From contig CANNNV010000008.1 in the NCBI GenBank assembly GCA_947506155.1, positions 1 to 38,704 of the forward strand: a stretch of DNA of 38,704 nt, given 5' to 3'. Positions 28,448 through 38,704 of the stretch are shown in pieces. Each line of letters opens with the position of its first letter. Positions within the stretch are counted from its first letter, which is position 1. The notes below the pieces were generated by a model that saw nothing but the letters and a program-made list of their open reading frames with translations, searched no databases and had not been told where the DNA came from. This DNA comes from Methylococcaceae bacterium (GTDB lineage Bacteria > Pseudomonadota > Gammaproteobacteria > Methylococcales > Methylomonadaceae). A program made the position numbers and the translations under genes.

Positions 28448-29443
28448 ATGCAAAAATATATTTTCTCAGTCAGTATTTTTTTAGCCTGTTTCTTGATGCT
28501 ATGCAGCAATCCATCGGTATTTGCAAAAAAAATGTACCGGTGGGTTGATGAGCATGGCGAAACTACTTTTTCAGATCAGGTGCCGCCTGAAGATGCACAA
28601 TATCGACGAGAGTCGCTAAATCAAAAAGCCCGTGTTGTTGAGGTCACCGAACAGGCCAAAACAAAAGAACAACAAGCTATGGATAATCGGCTTACTGATT
28701 TGAAAAAAGCTCAGGAAAAAATCATCGCTCAGCAAGCCGCTAACGATAAGGTACTGATCAGCACCTTTCGTAATATCGAAGATATGCAGGCTAGTCTTTA
28801 CGCAAAAATGCAAGCACTGGATACCCAGAGAAATGTAGCGCAGGGCAATCTAAAACGGGTAGAAAATCAACTGGAAACACAACAAAAGAAAGCAGCTGAA
28901 CTCGAACGTAACGGCAAAAAAGTGCCGCCTTTTTTATTAAATGACATTAAACAAACGGAAGCACAGATACAAGAGGCTTATGCTGAAATCAATAGACACA
29001 TCGAGAAAAAAAACCGAGCTAAGGCTCAGTTTGAAACCGATATTGAACGATTTAAATTTTTAACCCAGGAAACTAAAAACTTATCAACAGTAGATGACAA
29101 AACGACAGATAACCAAGCAGCCGATCAGATTGGCCTGTATGTCTGCGACACAGCGGTACTCTGCACCAAGGCTTGGTTAAGTGTGCATGATTTTTTCAAA
29201 ATTTATGCCACCACACCGATTGATACCGATACCGACAACTTGATTATGGGCAGGGCGCCGGCAATCGATAGTGATCTGAGCTTATCAATCTCAAAAATAC
29301 AAGATGGAAACAAAAAACAACAGCTTTTTCTCGATATTCGCTGTCGAGAATCTTCGTTAGGTACCGAGCTTTGCGATAGTCAAAAAGTCCGTGACATAAG
29401 ATCTGCCTTCAGACCGTTTATTGAAGCTACCACAGGTAAATAA
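28448..29443 (+). CDS. DUF4124 domain-containing exported coiled-coil protein
   Basis: Signal peptide then KKMYRWVDEHGETTFSDQVPPEDA (DUF4124), followed by a long charged coiled-coil region. Confidence 0.85.
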   Translation: MQKYIFSVSIFLACFLMLCSNPSVFAKKMYRWVDEHGETTFSDQVPPEDAQYRRESLNQKARVVEVTEQAKTKEQQAMDNRLTDLKKAQEKIIAQQAANDKVLISTFRNIEDMQASLYAKMQALDTQRNVAQGNLKRVENQLETQQKKAAELERNGKKVPPFLLNDIKQTEAQIQEAYAEINRHIEKKNRAKAQFETDIERFKFLTQETKNLSTVDDKTTDNQAADQIGLYVCDTAVLCTKAWLSVHDFFKIYATTPIDTDTDNLIMGRAPAIDSDLSLSISKIQDGNKKQQLFLDIRCRESSLGTELCDSQKVRDIRSAFRPFIEATTGK

Positions 29444-29451
29444 AGCAAACG

Positions 29452-29488
29452 TCACCACGAAGAAAAAATATCGTGATCTTCGTGGTGA
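29452..29488. terminator. Bidirectional stem-loop between convergent genes
   Basis: Perfect 12-bp stem TCACCACGAAGA ... TCTTCGTGGTGA between the DUF4124 gene and clpB. Confidence 0.55.
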
Positions 29489-29493
29489 ATAAT

Positions 29494-32070
29494 TTATCTT
29501 TTCAAAAACCGCATAATCTGATGTTCAACATCAACCTTTATAATATCTCCCGCGATAAAATTACCGGCCAGTATTTCCTGAGCTAACGGATTTTCCAGTT
29601 GTTGCTGAATGGCCCGCTTCATAGGCCTAGCTCCATAAACTGGATCGAACCCCGCCTCGCCTAATAAATCCAACGCCTGTTCGGAAATTTCAAAACCGAT
29701 TTCTCTATCCTGTAAACGTTTACGTAGATATTCGATTTGGATTTCTGAAATAGCGCGAATTTGTCCTCGCCCCAAGGAATGAAATACCACCGCCTCATCA
29801 ATTCGATTGATGAATTCGGGACGGAATCGGCTGCTGACCTGATCCATCACCGCTGTCTTCATGACCGAATAAAGCGCTTCCCCGGACAGCGATTGAATAA
29901 TATCCGAACCCAGATTAGACGTCATCACGATGATAGTATTCCTGAAATCTACCGTTCTACCCTGACCATCGGTCAAGCGGCCATCATCGAGTACCTGCAA
30001 CAAAATATTAAACACATCTTGATGGGCTTTTTCAATTTCATCCATCAAAATAACCGAATACGGCTTGCGCCTAACCAACTCGGTTAAATAGCCACCTTCT
30101 TCATAACCGACATAACCCGGAGGTGCACCAATCAACCGCGCCACTGAATGCTTTTCCATAAACTCGGACATATCGATGCGCACCATTGCATCGGGGGTGT
30201 CGAACATAAATTCGGCCAATGCCTTGCACAGCTCGGTTTTACCGACACCGGTCGGCCCTAAAAACAGGAAGGAACCATTCGGACGATGCGGGTCAGATAA
30301 GCCTGCTCTGGAACGACGGATCGCATTACTGACGGCTTTCAGCGCTTCTTGCTGACCAATCACCCGCTGACCAAGATACTCTTCCATGCGCAATAATTTA
30401 TCGCGCTCGCCCTCCATCATTTTCGACACCGGAATGCCGGTCCATTTCGACACCACTTCAGCAATCTCTTCTTCGGTAACTTTGTTGCGCAACAAGGTCA
30501 TTTTTTGGGTCTCACCTGGCGCATCGGTATGCAGTTGTTTTTCCAGCGCTGGAATAATGCCGTATTGCAACTCGGACATCTTCGCCAAATCACTGGCTCG
30601 ACTAGCGGCTTCCAACTCGGTTCTAGCCTGTTCCAATTTTTCTTTAATTGAGGCAGAACCTTGTAATGAGGCTTTTTCAGCTTTCCAGATTTCTTCCAGA
30701 TCGGAATATTCTTTTCCCAACTCGACAATTTCGTCTTCGAGAATTTCCAGACGTTTTTTAGACGCAGCGTCTTTTTCCTTTTTAAGCGCGACCTGCTCGA
30801 TTTTTAACTGAATCAAACGCCGATAAAGCTTGTCCATTTCTTCTGGTTTTGAATCAATTTCCATGCGAATACGGCTGGCCGCTTCATCAATCAGATCAAT
30901 GGCCTTGTCTGGTAACTGGCGGTCAGCAATGTAACGATAAGATAAATTTGCCGCAGCAATAATAGCGGGATCGGTAATATCAACGCCATGATGCACTTCG
31001 TATTTTTCCTTTAGGCCGCGCAAAATAGCAACCGTGTCTTCAACTGACGGCTCATCAACTAGCACTTTTTGAAATCGACGCTCCAGGGCGGCATCTTTTT
31101 CAACATATTTGCGATATTCATCTAACGTCGTAGCACCCACGCAATGCAATTCACCACGCGCTAATGCCGGTTTCAACATATTGCCGGCATCCATAGCACC
31201 TTCTGCCTTGCCCGCACCAACCATAGTGTGCAATTCGTCGATAAACAAAATCACCTGCCCTTCTTGTTTGGCCAGGTCATTCAACACAGCTTTAAGCCGT
31301 TCTTCGAATTCGCCACGAAACTTTGCCCCCGCTATCAGTGCAGCCATATCCAGAGCCAACACCTGCTTACCCTTAATACCTTCAGGCACTTCGCCATTAA
31401 CAATGCGTTGCGCCAGACCTTCAACGATCGCGGTTTTACCCACGCCCGGTTCGCCGATTAACACCGGATTATTTTTGGTACGCCGCTGTAAAACCTGAAT
31501 CGTCCGACGTATTTCGTCATCCCGCCCGATCACAGGGTCAAGCTTGCCTTGTTCTGCGCGTTCAGTCAGATTGATGGTATATTTTTTCAGTGCCTGACGC
31601 TGGTCTTCAGCGTTGGGATCGTCCACCGGCTGACCGCCGCGCATTGCATCGATGGCTTTTTCGACGGTCTGTTTAGTGACACCAGCTTTTTTAAGCAGGT
31701 CCTGAAGCAGGCCTTTTTCTTCAAAAGCCGCTAACAAAAATAATTCACTGGAAATGAACGAGTCATTACGCTTTTGCGCCAGTTTGTCGGTTAAATTCAG
31801 CAAGCGAGTTAGTTCATTGGAAATTTGCACGTCGCCACCAGAACCGCTAACCGTAGCAATACGCCCCAACTCCTTAACCAACTCGGTGCGCAACAACTGC
31901 GTGTTAATACCCATCTGGGCTAGCAATGGTCTCGTGCTGCCGCCCTGCTGATCCAGCAAGGCTAACAACACATGGGTCGGCTCAATAAATTGATGGTCTT
32001 TGCCCAAGGCTAGACTCTGTGCATCAGCCAATGCCGTTTGAAACATGCTGGTTAATTTGTCCATCCGCAT
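29494..32070 (-). CDS. clpB: ATP-dependent chaperone ClpB
   Basis: ClpN domain, Walker [31 protein letters not shown] and [20 protein letters not shown], middle coiled-coil domain. Likely start [18 protein letters not shown] or MDKLT. Confidence 0.96.
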   Translation of the reverse strand: MRMDKLTSMFQTALADAQSLALGKDHQFIEPTHVLLALLDQQGGSTRPLLAQMGINTQLLRTELVKELGRIATVSGSGGDVQISNELTRLLNLTDKLAQKRNDSFISSELFLLAAFEEKGLLQDLLKKAGVTKQTVEKAIDAMRGGQPVDDPNAEDQRQALKKYTINLTERAEQGKLDPVIGRDDEIRRTIQVLQRRTKNNPVLIGEPGVGKTAIVEGLAQRIVNGEVPEGIKGKQVLALDMAALIAGAKFRGEFEERLKAVLNDLAKQEGQVILFIDELHTMVGAGKAEGAMDAGNMLKPALARGELHCVGATTLDEYRKYVEKDAALERRFQKVLVDEPSVEDTVAILRGLKEKYEVHHGVDITDPAIIAAANLSYRYIADRQLPDKAIDLIDEAASRIRMEIDSKPEEMDKLYRRLIQLKIEQVALKKEKDAASKKRLEILEDEIVELGKEYSDLEEIWKAEKASLQGSASIKEKLEQARTELEAASRASDLAKMSELQYGIIPALEKQLHTDAPGETQKMTLLRNKVTEEEIAEVVSKWTGIPVSKMMEGERDKLLRMEEYLGQRVIGQQEALKAVSNAIRRSRAGLSDPHRPNGSFLFLGPTGVGKTELCKALAEFMFDTPDAMVRIDMSEFMEKHSVARLIGAPPGYVGYEEGGYLTELVRRKPYSVILMDEIEKAHQDVFNILLQVLDDGRLTDGQGRTVDFRNTIIVMTSNLGSDIIQSLSGEALYSVMKTAVMDQVSSRFRPEFINRIDEAVVFHSLGRGQIRAISEIQIEYLRKRLQDREIGFEISEQALDLLGEAGFDPVYGARPMKRAIQQQLENPLAQEILAGNFIAGDIIKVDVEHQIMRFLKR

Positions 32071-32236
32071 AATACTTGCCTCATCAAGGAGTTTTTGAAG
32101 TAATTGCTAACATGGGGCATAGTTCGATCTTTTTCAAGCGGACTATTTAGTTGCCAACATCGATTTTAAAACAAAAAATACATGGGCTAGATTTTTATCT
32201 GCTATTTACCAAAAAAGCGCTGGCCAGCTTTGAGGT

Positions 32237-32752
32237 TTACATCTCGACTGCGTTCAAATTCTCATTGTCGTATAAACGTGTTTTTTTCCAGCCAACAAAT
32301 TTATCGTCATAAAATTGAAGGTCATTATCAATTGAAAATTCGTAACAACTTCTGAAGAGTTTGGCGGTACGAAACGCATGTAACTCATCATCTGCGGTGA
32401 CTATATTTACATTGCCAACTTGAAAGGTTTTATTTCTAGATTTGCAGTTATTAACCCAAAAAACGGTATAGCAAAGATAGCTTTTATCTTTACGATGATC
32501 ATACTTAATGGTTCTGGATACGCCAGTAACCCCGGTAGTGGTTTTGTTTTTGGGCGGCTTAAGAAATCGTGTTTTACTGCCTTTTAAAACGATCAGCATT
32601 TGGTCACGCCAAGTAATCGCGGCTTTTAAGGATTTCCCCTTGTTGCCCCACAATTTATGCGAAAAATAACGACTACTTTCCTTGCCTCGCCGAACAATAC
32701 GAACCTGAAAACCAAACACGTCAGGTTCGGTAATATGTTTATTTTTTGCCAT
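32237..32752 (-). CDS. AP2/ERF-like DNA-binding domain protein (putative)
   Basis: TGVTGVSRTIKYDHRKDKSYLCYTVFWVNNCKSRNKTFQVG...AFRTAKLFRSCYE resembles bacterial AP2-like domains. A second partial AP2-like segment lies N-terminally (FGFQVRIVRRGKESSRYFSHKLWG..KSLKAAITWRDQML). Confidence 0.6.
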   Translation of the reverse strand: MAKNKHITEPDVFGFQVRIVRRGKESSRYFSHKLWGNKGKSLKAAITWRDQMLIVLKGSKTRFLKPPKNKTTTGVTGVSRTIKYDHRKDKSYLCYTVFWVNNCKSRNKTFQVGNVNIVTADDELHAFRTAKLFRSCYEFSIDNDLQFYDDKFVGWKKTRLYDNENLNAVEM

Positions 32753-33022
32753 GATAGAACCTCTTCAAACAAACTTAAGGGAATTTAACAGCCATGTTAG
32801 GCCGACCAGCTTTAAAGACACACAAAGTAGAGTTAATATCTGGCATCGTTGTAAGCTATTGATGACAGATTATGGTCGCATTTAAAATTAAAGCAAGTTG
32901 AAAATAACAACTCTCTCCAATTCCTGACTAACCTGGTGTACAATTCAATTAAGTCACTTTAATGTGTGGCTAACACCAAGTTAACAACCTTTTGTTTTTT
33001 CACTATTTATTGGAGATAATCA

Positions 33023-33628
33023 ATGAGCGTATTAGTCGGTAAACAAGCACCTGATTTCACAGTTCCTGCTGTTTTAGGCGATGGTCAAATAGTTGATTCA
33101 TTCAGCTTTTCAGAAGCTACTAACGGTAAGTATGCGGTAGTATTTTTCTACCCATTAGATTTTACTTTTGTTTGTCCAAGTGAATTGATCGCGTTAGATC
33201 ACCGCATGGATGCCTTTAAAAGCCGTAATGTTGAAGTGATTGCTGTATCTATAGATTCTCATTTCACTCATAACGCCTGGCGCAATACACCGGTCAATAA
33301 AGGTGGTATAGGCCCTGTGCGTTACACCATGGCTGCTGATTTATCTCATTCAATTTGTAAAGATTATGACGTTGAAGCCGACGCGCCTGCCGTGGCTTAC
33401 CGTGGCACATTTTTAATCGATCGCACGGGTAAAGTTCGTCATCAAGTTGTTAATGATCTGCCTTTAGGTCGTGACATGGATGAATTACTGCGCATGATTG
33501 ACGCCTTACAATTCCATGAAGAACATGGCGAAGTCTGCCCAGCCGGCTGGACTAAAGGCGATAGTGGTATGAATGCAAGCCCTGCAGGCGTTGCAGATTA
33601 TCTGGATAAAAATGCTGATAAGCTGTAA
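33023..33628 (+). CDS. Peroxiredoxin (AhpC/TSA family, typical 2-Cys)
   Basis: FFYPLDFTFVCPSELIALDHR, second Cys in HGEVCPAGWTKG. Confidence 0.95.
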   Translation: MSVLVGKQAPDFTVPAVLGDGQIVDSFSFSEATNGKYAVVFFYPLDFTFVCPSELIALDHRMDAFKSRNVEVIAVSIDSHFTHNAWRNTPVNKGGIGPVRYTMAADLSHSICKDYDVEADAPAVAYRGTFLIDRTGKVRHQVVNDLPLGRDMDELLRMIDALQFHEEHGEVCPAGWTKGDSGMNASPAGVADYLDKNADKL

Positions 33629-33661
33629 GCACCAAATTAATTAGTCGCGTTACAACGTAAG

Positions 33662-33695
33662 AAAAGGCCTAGATGTTATCGTCTAGGCCTTTTTT
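33662..33695. terminator. Rho-independent terminator between convergent genes
   Basis: AAAAGGCCTAGA-TGTTATCG-TCTAGGCCTTTTTT. Confidence 0.85.
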
Positions 33696-34479
33696 ATGGC
33701 TGTTTGTTTTGAGTAACGTCAGGCACTTCATCCTGAAACTTTCGATAATTAATTGAAACCTTAAGCCCGGCAAAACGTCCAGCCATTCTAACCAGCTCCT
33801 GAGTTTTTTTATCGAACGTAATCTTAACTTCGTTTAACGCTCGGTCTTCATAGCCCGCTTCTATGTGATGCGTTTCCAGCAAGAAACGGTAAATATATAT
33901 TTCTTGCTCCGCTTCATCCTGTATTTCAAAAGGCTCACCCAGTTGCGCCAGAACAGCCGGTTTTTTGGGCAAATCTTCAGATATTTTTTGCAGCAATGCC
34001 GAGTTGGCTTTAAGCTGTTGTTTTTCTTTATCGATTTCAGCTCCAGCTATGGAGCGTAAAGAAACCTCTAAAAATTTTGGCGGTGCAATTGCCAAAAACA
34101 ATGAAGAAAATGACCAAGCAATCAAACGATTTTCTTTATTAAACTGCAAATCCGAATAAAATTTTACCTCGGGTTCAATCAGCTTGTTGTTACCATCGAC
34201 TTTGCGAAACCAGTAGCGCCAACGCCTGCCATCCGGCATTAGGTCATCCTGACTGGCATAAAGTTTGGACAAGGAAACAAAGTCTTTGCTGTAAAGAACA
34301 GGATCTTTGAAAAACAAGGTAAAGTCGTCTTTGGCCAGAACCGAAAAGTGGCGGTCAAACTCATTCATCTGTAAATAAACTTGATAAGCCCGAATCCAGT
34401 ACATACAACCAGATAATGAAGCCGTCAGTACCAGCAAAAATATAATACGAAAACTTCGTTTAATTATTCCGGTTTGCAT
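33694..34479 (-). CDS. Putative lipoprotein of unknown function
   Basis: Signal sequence with lipobox LTASLSGC; no further domain recognised. Confidence 0.7.
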   Translation of the reverse strand: MQTGIIKRSFRIIFLLVLTASLSGCMYWIRAYQVYLQMNEFDRHFSVLAKDDFTLFFKDPVLYSKDFVSLSKLYASQDDLMPDGRRWRYWFRKVDGNNKLIEPEVKFYSDLQFNKENRLIAWSFSSLFLAIAPPKFLEVSLRSIAGAEIDKEKQQLKANSALLQKISEDLPKKPAVLAQLGEPFEIQDEAEQEIYIYRFLLETHHIEAGYEDRALNEVKITFDKKTQELVRMAGRFAGLKVSINYRKFQDEVPDVTQNKQP

Positions 34480-34485
34480 CGATTT

Positions 34486-35355
34486 TTAGTGCCGTGTTTC
34501 AGCGTCATCAGTGCTGCTTTTTTGAAACAGCAGCGTTTCTACATCAACATTATCAAAATGGTAGCGTTCGTTACAAAACTCACAATTTACTTCAATACTG
34601 CCGCGCTCCTTGAGGATTGCCTCTAACTCGGTCCGTCCCAGCGCAAATAAAGTTGTCTCGATGTTTGCACGAGAACAAGCACAATTAAATTCTACCGGTT
34701 CTGGATCAAACAGCCTGACTTTTTCTTCATTAAACAGACGATACAAAAGTGTTTCGCAATCTAGCTCGAGCAATTCTTGTTCAGTGATAGTGTTAGCCAG
34801 AATTTCGATATGCTCCCAATCTGTCTGATAACTGTCTTGTGTAGGTAATTCCTGCAACAACAGCCCTACCGCTTGGGTGTCATTGGAAAATAGCCACAAG
34901 CGGGTCTTAAGCTGCTCAGATTGTGCAAAATAAGTTTCCAAGGCGGCAGACAAATTTGTTCCCTGTAACGGAACGATACCCTGATAAGGTGAGCCGGTGC
35001 CTGACTCTATAGTTAACACTAAGCGTCCCTGACCGAACATTGATTCTAAAGAGCCTTGGTTTACATTTTCTTTACCTCTTACCAAGCCTCTGATTTTTAG
35101 CTGATCAGTTGCCTGAGCAACCAAGGTTTTAATATCACCATCACCCTGAGCCTGAAGGATCATCGAGCCTTTAAATTTTACCGTAGCTGATAACATGACT
35201 ACCGCTGCCAGTGCCTGCCCCAGTTGCTGCTGTAAAATATCAGAGCCGTGCTGGTGGCGCTTGGCCTCTTGCCAACTGTCAGTTAACTTAACCCATTCTC
35301 CACGAACGCCCTGCTCTTCAAATAAAAATCGGCGTAATAAGTCTTGCTCTATCAT
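34486..35355 (-). CDS. hslO: Hsp33 family redox chaperone
   Basis: [31 protein letters not shown]...; C-terminal zinc Cys pattern CACSR...[10 protein letters not shown]. Likely start MIEQDLL at 35355, not 35652. Confidence 0.93.
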   Translation of the reverse strand: MIEQDLLRRFLFEEQGVRGEWVKLTDSWQEAKRHQHGSDILQQQLGQALAAVVMLSATVKFKGSMILQAQGDGDIKTLVAQATDQLKIRGLVRGKENVNQGSLESMFGQGRLVLTIESGTGSPYQGIVPLQGTNLSAALETYFAQSEQLKTRLWLFSNDTQAVGLLLQELPTQDSYQTDWEHIEILANTITEQELLELDCETLLYRLFNEEKVRLFDPEPVEFNCACSRANIETTLFALGRTELEAILKERGSIEVNCEFCNERYHFDNVDVETLLFQKSSTDDAETRH

Positions 35356-35440
35356 GTTTTTCCAGTTAAAAGTTACACATTTTAAGGCATCAGGATTACC
35401 TATCCTGATTAAAATAATTTGGATAAAAATACCACAAATC

Positions 35441-36046
35441 ATGATTTTCTCATCTAAAAAACTCACTTTACTCGACCCTAAACAAGCCTTACCTGGGCGC
35501 AACACGCTCATGGTAGTCACCAATAGGCATTTTGTAACAGAAAACCCGATAGTACCACCGTTTCCAGAAAGCCTTGAGCAAGCTTTGTTTGGTTTAGGCT
35601 GTTTTTGGGGAGCAGAACGAAAATTCTGGCAATGTCCTGGAGTATTTAGCACCGCAGTCGGATTTACTGGGGGCTACACGCCTAATCCGAGCTATCGGGA
35701 ATTATGTACCGGTTTAACCGGACATAATGAAGTAGTCAGCGTGATTTATGATCCTGAGATAATTTCATATTCTGAGTTGCTCCAACTTTTTTGGCGATCC
35801 CATAACCCTACCCAAGGTATGCGACAAGGTAACGACATCGGCACACAATACCGCTCTGGAATTTACACCTACACCCAGCAACAGTTTGAACTCGCGCAAA
35901 CTTCAAAACAAGATTACCAGCAGCAACTCACTCAAGCCGGCTTAAACCCAATAACCACTGAAATTCTGCCAGCCAGTGAATTTTATTATGCCGAAGATAT
36001 GCACCAGCAATATTTGGCGAAAAATCCTTCTGGTTACTGCGGTTAA
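35441..36046 (+). CDS. msrA: Peptide-methionine (S)-S-oxide reductase
   Basis: [53 protein letters not shown]. Start at internal Met 35441. Confidence 0.93.
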   Translation: MIFSSKKLTLLDPKQALPGRNTLMVVTNRHFVTENPIVPPFPESLEQALFGLGCFWGAERKFWQCPGVFSTAVGFTGGYTPNPSYRELCTGLTGHNEVVSVIYDPEIISYSELLQLFWRSHNPTQGMRQGNDIGTQYRSGIYTYTQQQFELAQTSKQDYQQQLTQAGLNPITTEILPASEFYYAEDMHQQYLAKNPSGYCG

Positions 36047-36507
36047 CTAGCCCCAACAAAGCCAAGTTGTGCCCAAGCCTCATAACTAACCAACGCCACC
36101 GCATTAGATAAATTTAGGCTACGATTATTAGGTTTCATAGGGATTCTTAATTGATGGTCTGATGGAATAGTGCGGTGTATAGCGTCAGGTAGGCCAGCTG
36201 TTTCAGAGCCAAACAGTAAAACATCACCCGACTTGTATTCAATTTGGTTATATAAACGAGTTCCCTTGGTCGTTAAGGCCACTATTCTGTGTCCTTGCAT
36301 GGCCTCTATAAATGCGGCGTAGTTTGGATATAGGCTTAGCTTAGCGAGGTCAAAATAATCCAGACCAGAGCGCCGTAAATTTTTTTCTTCAAGATCAAAA
36401 CCCAGTGGCTCGATCAGGTGCAGATGACAACCATTATTAGCCGTGAGCCGAATAATATTGCCAGTATTTTGCGGTATTTTTGGCTCAAAGAGCGCAATAT
36501 TAAACAT
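36043..36507 (-). CDS. trmL: tRNA (cytidine(34)-2'-O)-methyltransferase
   Basis: SPOUT MTase motifs: [71 protein letters not shown]. Confidence 0.93.
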   Translation of the reverse strand: MFNIALFEPKIPQNTGNIIRLTANNGCHLHLIEPLGFDLEEKNLRRSGLDYFDLAKLSLYPNYAAFIEAMQGHRIVALTTKGTRLYNQIEYKSGDVLLFGSETAGLPDAIHRTIPSDHQLRIPMKPNNRSLNLSNAVALVSYEAWAQLGFVGAS

Positions 36508-36651
36508 GGAGGTCCTTGGGACTAAGTGAACGGAGGGAGGAATTAACAGCTGAAGTCTACGATGAACTAAGTGCGTTGAGGCCTTAGAAATTATGCAGGG
36601 GGTTGTAATACGGCTCTAAAGCTTAAGAGCGCGGGGAATTAAAAGGCAAAA

Positions 36652-36685
36652 AAATACCCCCCGTCACTAGGAGCGGGGGGTATTT
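36652..36685. terminator. Strong rho-independent terminator
   Basis: AAATACCCCCCG ... CGGGGGGTATTT with flanking A and T runs. Confidence 0.85.
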
Positions 36686-36690
36686 ATTTT

Positions 36691-36891
36691 TTAGTTGCCT
36701 ACGTTACCAGTTTTGTTACTGGTTTTTTTCGCATCAATTTTCGAGAATACTTCAGCGTTACTGGCTGCAACAGCGCCACTTGCTAAATGCTTTGTTTCGT
36801 CTTGTTTCAACATTACAACTAATACAATAACAGCAGCAATAGCAACACCAGCAATCAACCATGTGTTGTCTTTTTCTTGTTCTTCAGCCAT
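36691..36891 (-). CDS. Small single-TM membrane protein, unknown function
   Basis: 66 aa, one TM (WLIAGVAIAAVIVLVVML), bounded by a strong terminator. Confidence 0.6.
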   Translation of the reverse strand: MAEEQEKDNTWLIAGVAIAAVIVLVVMLKQDETKHLASGAVAASNAEVFSKIDAKKTSNKTGNVGN

Positions 36892-37178
36892 TTTAAAATC
36901 CTCGTATGTTTATATTATATATTATTCCCTTTCTTCGAAGGGAGCCCCCCAATAAATTGCTTTTTTGGGTTGCTGTCGAATTAAGTATTAAACGACAGGG
37001 TACTTTTTATCATGAGATTCGGATTGTGTCAAAGCTATAAATAAAAAAAGTTCCTGATGCCGCATAATCTATGATCTAAAGAGGATTTACACCGCGTTGT
37101 CGCCCTGAAAAAGCGCAATTACTGGCAACAGCTTCTAACTTACTGAAAAAACAAAGGTAAACTCGTTACAGCCTATTC

Positions 37179-37577
37179 TTACCAACAATTTGCCACAGAA
37201 TTAGTGCCTGTGACGGTTTTAGTTGTTGCCTGATCAACGCCTAGGATGCCGCATGCAGCGTCTGTAAATGTGCGTGGGGTAGCGGTAACAGTGTAAGTTG
37301 TGGCTGTGTTTGTTGGGACGGCAACAGTGTAATAACCCTCAGCTGAGGTAGCGCTGATGTTTATCTGGGCAAGCGTGCCATAGGTAATATTGTTAGCCCT
37401 ATATTTTTCCTGTGCCAGTTGAGCCTGTAACAGCGCGGCTTTACCATCCGAACGCTTGGAACGAATCACATAATCCGTGTATGACGGATAAGCAATGCTG
37501 GCAAGAATCCCGATAATCGCCACTACAATCATCAATTCCATTAAAGTAAAACCGGCGGATCGTCTTAATGTGTACAT
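37179..37577 (-). CDS. Type IV pilin (PilE-like)
   Basis: [42 protein letters not shown] prepilin signature; C-terminal Cys pair. Confidence 0.9.
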   Translation of the reverse strand: MYTLRRSAGFTLMELMIVVAIIGILASIAYPSYTDYVIRSKRSDGKAALLQAQLAQEKYRANNITYGTLAQINISATSAEGYYTVAVPTNTATTYTVTATPRTFTDAACGILGVDQATTKTVTGTNSVANCW

Positions 37578-37626
37578 TATTTCACCTTAACTTAAGTTGT
37601 TTTATTTTGAGCAAATATAGCATAGG

Positions 37627-37885
37627 AATGCACACGAAATAAGTTGAGCATCTGTGTGGGTGGATCTCAAAGTTGTCGATGTTATTTGATGCTTGGGCTG
37701 GACGGGGCATATTGCCCCGTCCGAAACGTTTGATAATTTAAATGTATTTTTGGCTTTTGGAAAGGTTGCAACGGGGTAACACATACCCCGTCGCGCCATG
37801 ATATCTGTGGGGGCGAATTCATTCGCCCTAGGCGGATAAATCCTGACTGATCTCAAAGTTGTCCATGTTATTTGATGCTCGTTTC
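37627..37885. repeat. Mosaic intergenic repeat cluster (MITE/REP-like pieces, hairpins, 30-bp direct repeat)
   Basis: Tail motif GCACACGAAATAAGTTGAGCATCTGTGTGGG. GATCTCAAAGTTGTC(G/C)ATGTTATTTGATGC at 37663 and 37849. Hairpins GGACGGGGCA-TAT-TGCCCCGTCC (37700-37722) and ACGGGGTA-ACACA-TACCCCGT (about 37771-37791). GTGGGGGCGAATTCATTCGCCCTAGGCGGATAAATCC shared with 7.1 kb. Confidence 0.6.
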
Positions 37886-38016
37886 ATAGCCGATGTACCG
37901 GTCGGCAACTGAGTTGATTAACGTTTAAATTCAATAGATGAAATGAAGACCAGTTAACGAATTAAGGACAATAGTCATCTATAATCAAACGACACAAAAA
38001 TGGAGTACATATAAAA

Positions 38017-38535
38017 ATGGGAAAAAACACCGGTTTCACTCTACTTGAAACAATGATAGTTGTTGCCATCATTGGTATTCTTGCGGCAATGGCCGTGCCG
38101 TCTTTTCAAGATACGATTGAGCGTAATCGACTACAACAAGTTGTTGAAGGGTTAAAATCTGATTTGCAATTTGCGCGTACAGAAGCGATCAAACGCAGTC
38201 AAACCGTTCTTATCACGCGTACCCCAGGAAATACTGGAACTTGGTGTTATGGTTTAACGAGTAAAGCAGCCTGCAGTTGTGCACAAGTGACGACAACAGT
38301 TGCCGATTATTGTGAAATAAAGCGTGTTTTAGGGGCTGACTTTAGCTCTGTAAATATGGATGCGGCTGTTGGCAATAATAGTAGCTTTAATTTTAGGCGC
38401 GGTACTATCGGTGCAGACAGCATAACGTTTAGCACCGCCCACTATGCGGCTCGAGCTACCTTTAGCGATGTCGGTCGAGTAAGGACATGCACACCTACCG
38501 GTTCAACAGGCATATCAAATTACCCTGGGTGTTAA
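38017..38535 (+). CDS. GspH/FimT family pseudopilin
   Basis: [61 protein letters not shown]. Confidence 0.9.
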   Translation: MGKNTGFTLLETMIVVAIIGILAAMAVPSFQDTIERNRLQQVVEGLKSDLQFARTEAIKRSQTVLITRTPGNTGTWCYGLTSKAACSCAQVTTTVADYCEIKRVLGADFSSVNMDAAVGNNSSFNFRRGTIGADSITFSTAHYAARATFSDVGRVRTCTPTGSTGISNYPGC

Positions 38536-38558
38536 GCCAATATTTAGAGGCAAGGCTG

Positions 38559-38704
38559 TCAATCACCCCGCCCTGAAGGACGGAGCTTGTAAAAGCTAGG
38601 TTGACCAGACTAAGCGCTAACACAGTGCTACGATTACAATGGGTCGTTAAGACTTACCAGCGAATGCTTCCTTAGTTCGCTGCTCTAAAAGGATCGGATC
38701 ACGC
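38559..38704. mobile_element. IS200/IS605-type end / omegaRNA-like segment (partial, orientation uncertain)
   Basis: TCAATCACCCCGCCCTGAAGGACGGAGCTTGTAAAAGCTAGGTTGACCAGACTAAGCG. The outer motif is the reverse complement of the element end at 181-200, and the hairpins resemble the 19.97 kb relic. Confidence 0.45.

Noticed and set aside
35356-35652. N-terminal extension of the hslO ORF and the matching extension of msrA (35195-35440)
   Set aside because: Mutually antisense extensions lacking family homology; internal Met starts at 35355 and 35441 fit the families and leave a normal divergent promoter gap.
37602-37856. 84-aa minus ORF between pilin genes
   Set aside because: Made entirely of dispersed repeat and hairpin sequence; no coding signature.
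37663-37879. 30-bp direct repeat considered as a CRISPR
   Set aside because: Only two copies, spacing far too long, no cas genes; better explained as dispersed repeat pieces.

Overview
The 38.7 kb window reads as the chromosome of a gammaproteobacterium, possibly a Methylococcales-type methanotroph (the lineage is inference, not proven). Most of it is ordinary housekeeping: crp/osmC-like, trmN6-like, trpEG, rpe, an FAH-family protein, lptFG, proC-yggT-yggU, clpB, a 2-Cys peroxiredoxin, hslO, msrA, trmL, and two type IV pilin-like genes. The strongest system is at 20.1-22.4 kb: a Cys-rich, secreted, repetitive precursor peptide (EGACG motifs), followed by a DUF692/MNIO-family enzyme and a DUF2063-family partner. 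This is a HvfABC/bufferin-like metallophore RiPP locus with a variant core motif. Other points of interest are: IS200/IS605 (TnpB) right-end/omegaRNA-like sequences at both window edges and a relic just upstream of the RiPP precursor; an 18-nt poly-C tract upstream of a MASE1/CHASE hybrid histidine kinase; a ~1338-aa exported/membrane protein with an apparent internal duplication; a MITE/REP-like dispersed repeat family; an AP2-like DNA-binding protein; a spore-photoproduct-lyase-like radical SAM protein paired with an SDR; and a protein with tandem J domains. All calls were made by eye from the sequence and the supplied ORF translations. No database search was run.
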